This document shows positions 6,045-9,822 of a stretch of DNA of 9,822 bases, in pieces; positions within the stretch are counted from its first letter, which is position 1; each line of letters begins with the position of its first letter. The notes beneath the pieces were generated by a model that saw nothing but the letters and a program-made list of their open reading frames with translations, was not told the DNA's origin and ran no database searches. The translations under genes were made by a program, and so were the position numbers. The DNA comes from an uncultured Aliiroseovarius sp. (GTDB taxonomy: Bacteria; Pseudomonadota; Alphaproteobacteria; Rhodobacterales; Rhodobacteraceae), in the NCBI GenBank assembly GCA_938023895.1, contig CALJDH010000258.1:1-9822 (forward strand), written 5' to 3'.

Positions 6045-6929
6045 ATGTTTTCCTACTGCACCGATCCTTCCACGCTCGAGAGCTTTAGCTGGCTCAGCTG
6101 CTACCTGACCACAGGCAAGCACATGGCGTTCTATCAATCCTTCGGGATTGTCTTGGTGCTGTTGGCAATCACCGCACCCGTGGCCTTGATGTTCGGTTTT
6201 GCAGGCGCCACTGCCGCCCGCTCGCGTATCTGGCCAATCAGCCTTCTGGGCAAGTCCTATACCGCCATTGTACGGGGCGTCCCTGACATCGCGTTCTTCA
6301 TGTTCTTCGTGATCGCGCTGGATCAGGGATTTGAGTATCTGCGCCACAAGGTGAAATGCTCGGACTGGTCCGAACCGGTGCGTCAGGGAAATGATTTCGT
6401 GGTCTGCGCGCAGGCCAAACTGCCCCTTTCCACCAGCCCGCAATGGGTGCACGAGACCTATGGCTTTGCTCTGGCGGTCCTGACCTTCGCCATTGTGTTC
6501 GGCGCCTTTGCCGCAAACGTGCTGTTCGGCGCAATGAAAGCCGTCCCCCGCGCGCAGCTCGAAACCGCCGAGGCCTACGGCATGTCGTCCCGCCAGACCT
6601 TCTGGCGCATCATGGTGCCGCAGATGTGGGTCTATGCCCTGCCCGGTCTGTCGAACCTGTGGATGATCCTCATCAAGGCCACCCCTCTGCTGTTCCTGCT
6701 GGGCGTCGAAGACATCGTCTATTGGGCGCGCGAACTTGGGGCGACCAAGACGGCCAAGTTCTCGGACTATCCGCATGGCAACTGGAACGCCTATTACTTC
6801 GGGGGCCTTTTGGTCTTCTACCTGTTGCTCACCTCGATCAGTGAACGCGTCTACAAACGTCTGTCCCTCCGCCTGTCCCACGGTCAGGCCACCGCCGCCG
6901 GTGAAGCGCAACGGAAGGCCGCGACATGA
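6045..6929 (+). CDS. Amino acid ABC transporter permease, first subunit
   Basis: Inner-membrane permease of the His/Glu/Gln/Arg/opine importer family, pairing with the next gene product to form the pore. It has 294 residues with hydrophobic helices at about 32-54, 80-92, 139-162, 197-220 and 250-266. The RGVPDI motif (78-83) is typical of the family. The ATPase-docking EAA loop starts at Glu173 (ETAEAYGMSSRQTFWRIMVP, key Gly179). Between the helices ending near 92 and starting near 139 is a long polar loop with Cys105 and Cys121, larger than in HisQ-type permeases. I chose ATG 6045. An in-frame GTG at 5997 lies inside the hairpin and would add 16 unlike residues. No strong Shine-Dalgarno is visible. 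The TGA overlaps the next start (ATGA at 6926-6929), so the two permeases are translationally coupled. Confidence 0.93.
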   Translation: MFSYCTDPSTLESFSWLSCYLTTGKHMAFYQSFGIVLVLLAITAPVALMFGFAGATAARSRIWPISLLGKSYTAIVRGVPDIAFFMFFVIALDQGFEYLRHKVKCSDWSEPVRQGNDFVVCAQAKLPLSTSPQWVHETYGFALAVLTFAIVFGAFAANVLFGAMKAVPRAQLETAEAYGMSSRQTFWRIMVPQMWVYALPGLSNLWMILIKATPLLFLLGVEDIVYWARELGATKTAKFSDYPHGNWNAYYFGGLLVFYLLLTSISERVYKRLSLRLSHGQATAAGEAQRKAAT

Positions 6930-7732
6930 GCTGCGTTCAGACCATTCAGGACTATGCTCTCCGCTCAATCGGCTTGGGCGAACGCCTGCTGCCGCGTGAA
7001 GACTATACGCTTTGCGAGCAGTTCACGCTGATCGGCTCGGGCATGATCTGGAACATCTATTTCGGGCTGGTCGCGATCCTGTTTGGCTTTTTCGCAGCCA
7101 CCGGACTGGCCATGGCCAAGAACAGCCGTTCGGCACGCGTGCGCAAACCGGCTGAGTTCTTCATCTACGTGTTCCGCGGCTCGCCCTTGTTCATCCAGAT
7201 GTTCTTTGCATACGCAGTGTTCCTGTCAATCAAGCAGAGCGTGCCGGGCTTTTCGCTGCTGACCTCGGCTTGGCTGGGGGCATCAATCGTCTTGTTCCTG
7301 AACACCACCGCTTATTCAGCCGAGATCTTCTTTGGCGCGCTGCAATCCATCCCAAAAGGCGATCTAGAGGCCGCCGATGCCTATGGCATCACTGGCTGGA
7401 CCCGGTTCAAGCGGATCATCTGGCCGTCGATGATGCGTCTGGCATGGCCTGCCTATACGAACGAGGCGATCTTCCTGTTCCACGCCACGGCGCTGGTCTA
7501 TTTCTCGGGCTTCCCGGTCTGGCAGCAACGCGGAGACGCGCTCTATTACGCCAGCTATTTCGCGGATAAGACGTTCAACCCGTTCATCCCCTACCCGATC
7601 CTGGCCTTCTATTTCATCCTGCTAACGCTGGCCGTCATCACGATCTTTGGGCGCATCGGGAAGCACCTGAACCGGCACCTTCCGCAGGCCGTCATGCGCC
7701 GCCCCAGCTTCATGCGCACCTTGTTTCGCTGA
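6926..7732 (+). CDS. Amino acid ABC transporter permease, second subunit
   Basis: Second inner-membrane permease of the importer, 268 residues, similar to HisM/OccM-type subunits. Hydrophobic segments lie at about 39-63, 78-100, 112-138, 180-196 and 224-243. The FRGSPLFIQMFF motif (83-94) is characteristic of this permease family. The EAA loop begins at Glu148 (LEAADAYGITGWTRFKRIIWP, key Gly154). The basic C-terminal tail (KHLNRHLPQAVMRRP) is likely cytoplasmic. GGAAGG at 6913-6918, inside the end of the preceding gene, provides a ribosome binding site for the overlapping ATG at 6926. With the ATPase gene at 4419 and binding-protein gene at 5263, it completes the importer. No terminator is visible after it, so transcription may continue into the amidotransferase gene 89 bases downstream. 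Confidence 0.93.
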   Translation: MSCVQTIQDYALRSIGLGERLLPREDYTLCEQFTLIGSGMIWNIYFGLVAILFGFFAATGLAMAKNSRSARVRKPAEFFIYVFRGSPLFIQMFFAYAVFLSIKQSVPGFSLLTSAWLGASIVLFLNTTAYSAEIFFGALQSIPKGDLEAADAYGITGWTRFKRIIWPSMMRLAWPAYTNEAIFLFHATALVYFSGFPVWQQRGDALYYASYFADKTFNPFIPYPILAFYFILLTLAVITIFGRIGKHLNRHLPQAVMRRPSFMRTLFR

Positions 7733-7798
7733 TCATTCACACAAAATTGCCCTTGCCCCGGCGTCACGGCTCGGGTAGGTCATGTATGACTGCGCGAC

Positions 7799-7812
7799 AA
7801 TTTGATCAAATT
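7799..7812. promoter_or_regulatory. 14-bp perfect palindrome, candidate operator
   Basis: AATTTGATCAAATT is a perfect palindrome in an otherwise GC-rich region, ending nine bases before the ATG of the amidotransferase gene. Its size and symmetry fit a binding site for a dimeric regulator. It does not match the FNR-type consensus (TTGAT-N4-ATCAA), as the half-sites are contiguous. The cognate regulator is unknown and no convincing -35/-10 pair is seen beside it. Confidence 0.5.
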
Positions 7813-7821
7813 TGGTGAAAC

Positions 7822-8493
7822 ATGAAAATCGGCATTCTGCAAGCAGGCCATTCCCCCGACGAACTGCGCGACAGCGTCGGTGACTATGGCGAGATGTTCA
7901 CCCGCCTTCTGGACGGGCATGGCTTCGACTTCCAGATCTTCTCGGTTGTGGATGGCGAATTCCCTGCGGGCACGGAAGACGCGGACGGATGGCTGATCAC
8001 CGGCTCGAAACATGGTGTCTATGAAGATCACGACTGGATCCCGCCGCTGGAAGATCTGATCCGTGACATTCGCGATGCGGGCCAGCCGCTTGTCGGCGTC
8101 TGTTTTGGACACCAGATCATCGCCCAAGCGCTTGGCGGCAAAGTCGCGAAGTTTGACGGTGGCTGGTCGATTGGCCGGACTGAGTATGATTTCGGCGATC
8201 ACAAACTTGCCTTGAACGCGTGGCATCAGGACCAAGTGATCGACGCTCCAGAAGGTGCCGAAATCATCGCCTCGACTGATTTCTGCGCCAATGCGGCGAT
8301 GATGATCGGCGACAAAATCCTGACCATCCAGCCCCACCCCGAGTTCACGGCCCCGCTTGTTGCGGGCCTGATCGAACATCGCGGGCGCGGCAATGTCCCC
8401 GACGCGCTGCTGGATGCTGCGGAAGACGTACTGGACACCGGAACAGACAATGACAAGTTCGCAGACCAGATGGCCGCTGTTCTGAAACGGTAG
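7822..8493 (+). CDS. Class I glutamine amidotransferase-like protein
   Basis: A free-standing 223-residue class I glutamine amidotransferase domain protein (GMP synthase glutaminase-like group), cytoplasmic. The full catalytic triad is present: nucleophile Cys94 in GVCFGHQ, and His172 and Glu174 in QPHPEF. The LITGSKHGVYED segment (58-69) corresponds to the oxyanion region. The HQDQV motif (135-139) is typical of this subgroup. No synthetase domain is attached or nearby, so it could hydrolyse a gamma-glutamyl compound or supply ammonia to an unidentified partner. It does not look like the PuuD/peptidase C26 group. The ATG at 7822 is preceded only by a weak GGTGA (7814-7818) and by a palindrome at 7799. 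It follows the importer genes without a visible terminator and is closed by the terminator at 8516, suggesting at least partial cotranscription and a link to uptake or use of a nitrogen-rich amino acid. Confidence 0.88.
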   Translation: MKIGILQAGHSPDELRDSVGDYGEMFTRLLDGHGFDFQIFSVVDGEFPAGTEDADGWLITGSKHGVYEDHDWIPPLEDLIRDIRDAGQPLVGVCFGHQIIAQALGGKVAKFDGGWSIGRTEYDFGDHKLALNAWHQDQVIDAPEGAEIIASTDFCANAAMMIGDKILTIQPHPEFTAPLVAGLIEHRGRGNVPDALLDAAEDVLDTGTDNDKFADQMAAVLKR

Positions 8494-8515
8494 ATCTCCG
8501 ATCCCGAAAACATCG

Positions 8516-8552
8516 AAAGCCGCGTTTCAACAACGCGGCTTTTCTTTTTTTT
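8516..8552 (+). terminator. Intrinsic terminator of the importer/amidotransferase unit
   Basis: AAAGCCGCGTT (8516-8526) pairs perfectly with AACGCGGCTTT (8532-8542) around the loop TCAAC, and a run of T with one C extends to 8552. This is a strong rho-independent terminator, 22 bases after the amidotransferase stop. Confidence 0.94.
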
Positions 8553-8654
8553 GCCCTTTCCACCCCACAGCTTCGTAACAACTGAACAACAAATCTAAAA
8601 AATATAGCTGCACCCGCAGCACCGAAACTTCTGGCCAGACTCACCTCACTCTTT

Positions 8655-8660
8655 TATATT
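8655..8660 (+). promoter_or_regulatory. Candidate -10 element for the DegT-type gene
   Basis: TATATT (8655-8660) matches the -10 consensus TATAAT at 5 of 6 positions and lies in an AT-rich spacer between a strong terminator and the next gene. The -35 partner is poor (CTGGCC near 8631-8636), so the promoter may need an activator. A transcript starting near 8667 would have a leader of about 50 bases with several CGAAA motifs. Confidence 0.35.
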
Positions 8661-8705
8661 TTCCGAAAGAACATTTCGAAAAAGCCGAAAAGGCCACACT
8701 CGAAA

Positions 8706-8711
8706 GAGGAG
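8706..8711 (+). promoter_or_regulatory. Strong ribosome binding site of the DegT-type gene
   Basis: GAGGAG lies five bases before the ATG at 8717 and is the best Shine-Dalgarno in the window. It fixes the start of this gene and suggests efficient translation. Confidence 0.8.
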
Positions 8712-8716
8712 ACAGC

Positions 8717-9822
8717 ATGACCCTGGACCAGAACGCAGCCCCACTCGCCGCACCAAACGTCCATGACGCCGAACCCATCCCCGAAGCCGCCCGCGCCGAG
8801 ATCGACCGGCTGCTACAATCAGGCGACCTTTTCCGCTACACCGCCCCGGAAGACGCGCCCGTCGCCCTTCTGGAAGCCGAGTTCGCCGAGATGATGGGCG
8901 CCAAGTACGCGCTGGCCGTGGCCAGCTGCTCGGCCGCGCTGTTTCTGTCTTTGAAGGCCTTGAACCTGCCGCGTGACACCAAGGTTCTAATTCCTGCCTT
9001 CACCTTCGCCGCCGTGCCTAGCTCGGTTGTGCATGCCGAATGCAAGCCGGTGCTGGTGGACGTACAGGGCAACTACCGCATCGACATGGACGATTTTGCC
9101 GCCAAGCTGACTCCGGACGTTGGCGCGGTGATCATCAGCCACATGCGCGGGCACACCTCGGACATGGATGCGATCATGCAGCTCTGTGATGCCGCTGAGA
9201 TCCCGGTGATCGAAGACGCCGCCCATTCTCTGGGGACACTGTGGCATGGACGCAAGATCGGCACGATTGGTAAGATCGGCTGTTTCTCGTTCCAGTCCTA
9301 CAAGATGCTGAACGCGGGCGAAGGGGGCATCCTGATCACCGATGACGCCGATCTGGCCGCCCGCGCCGTGATCATGTCTGGTGCCTACGAGCATAACTGG
9401 AAGAAGCACAAAACCCCGCGTGGCGAGAACTCGACTGATCTGGCCGACGCCTTTGCCCGCTGGCAAAACCAACTGCCGCTTTACAACACGCGCCTGTCGA
9501 ACCTGTCCGCCGCCGTGATCCGCCCGCAGATTCCCGAGCTTGAGCGCCGCGTGACAGACGGGCTGCGTAACCACGACTATGTGGCGGCGAAGCTGGAACA
9601 GAGCCCGTGGATCACGGTCCCCGCACCGCTGGCCCCGGAAACCCGCGCGCCGGATTCGATCCAGTTCAACCTGGACAATGTCAGCGACGATGAAACCGTC
9701 GCCTTTCAAACCGCAGCCAAGGCACGCGGCGTCGGCGTTCAGGTTTTTGGCAAAAGCGAAGACAACGCCCGTGCCTTCTGGAATTGGCAGTTCATCGACG
9801 ACCAAGGTCCGCTGCCGCAAAC
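8717..9822 (+). CDS. DegT/DnrJ/EryC1/StrS-type PLP aminotransferase (3'-truncated)
   Basis: Pyridoxal phosphate-dependent enzyme of the fold-type I DegT family, many of whose members transfer an amino group to keto-sugars. The frame is open from ATG 8717 to the window end, giving 368 codons; the stop lies outside. Visible features are the ASCSAALFLSLKAL cofactor phosphate region and PAFTFAAVPSSVVHA. EDAAHS follows, with Asp167 expected to contact the PLP ring nitrogen, and then the Schiff-base lysine Lys196 in FQSYKMLNAGEGG. Some positions differ from common sugar aminotransferases: HMRGH (142-146) replaces the usual H-x-Y/F-G motif. The substrate is therefore uncertain, and it may act on something other than a nucleotide sugar. 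No sugar-biosynthesis genes are in view. It follows a strong terminator and has its own AT-rich leader, so it probably starts a new transcription unit. Confidence 0.88.
   Translation, partial: MTLDQNAAPLAAPNVHDAEPIPEAARAEIDRLLQSGDLFRYTAPEDAPVALLEAEFAEMMGAKYALAVASCSAALFLSLKALNLPRDTKVLIPAFTFAAVPSSVVHAECKPVLVDVQGNYRIDMDDFAAKLTPDVGAVIISHMRGHTSDMDAIMQLCDAAEIPVIEDAAHSLGTLWHGRKIGTIGKIGCFSFQSYKMLNAGEGGILITDDADLAARAVIMSGAYEHNWKKHKTPRGENSTDLADAFARWQNQLPLYNTRLSNLSAAVIRPQIPELERRVTDGLRNHDYVAAKLEQSPWITVPAPLAPETRAPDSIQFNLDNVSDDETVAFQTAAKARGVGVQVFGKSEDNARAFWNWQFIDDQGPLPQ

Noticed and set aside
5062..6968. Two long - strand open frames (314 and 333 residues) opposite the importer genes
   Set aside because: They lie opposite intact genes with complete family motifs, have no plausible promoter or domains, and fit GC-bias shadows.
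8597..8620. Hairpin GCTGC-N4-GCAGC followed by a T-rich run on the - strand, like a reverse terminator
   Set aside because: The stem is only 5 bp and there is no - strand gene to its right that it would terminate.
8987..9820. 277-residue - strand open frame at the right edge
   Set aside because: It is antisense to the DegT-type gene, whose PLP-site motifs and strong ribosome binding site show that the + strand is the coding one.

Overview
The window looks like chromosomal DNA of a marine-type alphaproteobacterium of the Rhodobacterales (Roseobacter group). The reasons are the secG-pyrG adjacency, the high-GC codon use with mostly G or C at third positions, the protein sequence character, and the weak Shine-Dalgarno and promoter sites. 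This assignment is inferred from the sequence alone. All intact genes are on the + strand. There are no tRNA or rRNA genes, insertion sequences, CRISPR arrays or phage genes.

Left part (1-2282): the 3' end of secG (protein export channel subunit), a 270-base spacer holding two hairpins and a plausible sigma-70-like promoter, then a complete pyrG (CTP synthase) closed by a textbook intrinsic terminator.

Middle part (2328-4259): four small genes that appear to form one unit. They encode a TerB-like protein, a small secreted protein of unknown function translationally coupled to it (ATGA overlap), a DUF1330 protein, and a second TerB-like protein. The two TerB-like proteins are paralogues that align without gaps over about 95 residues. 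A 10-bp inverted repeat follows the second one. This is the least understood region of the window.

Right part (4419-8552): a polar amino acid ABC importer of the His/Glu/Gln/Arg/opine family, in the order ATPase, periplasmic binding protein, permease, permease. A class I glutamine amidotransferase-like protein follows, and the whole block ends in a strong terminator. A long, nearly perfect hairpin with a short U-run lies between the binding protein and the first permease gene, as expected for a partial terminator that raises binding protein output relative to the membrane subunits. A 14-bp perfect palindrome precedes the amidotransferase gene and may be an operator.

Right edge (8717-9822): the first 368 codons of a DegT/DnrJ/EryC1/StrS-type PLP aminotransferase with its own AT-rich promoter-like leader containing repeated CGAAA motifs. 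It is cut by the window end.

Overall this is ordinary core and accessory metabolism. I found no convincing undescribed system. The points most worth following are the TerB / secreted protein / DUF1330 / TerB cluster, the amidotransferase linked to the amino acid importer, and the intergenic hairpins and palindrome.
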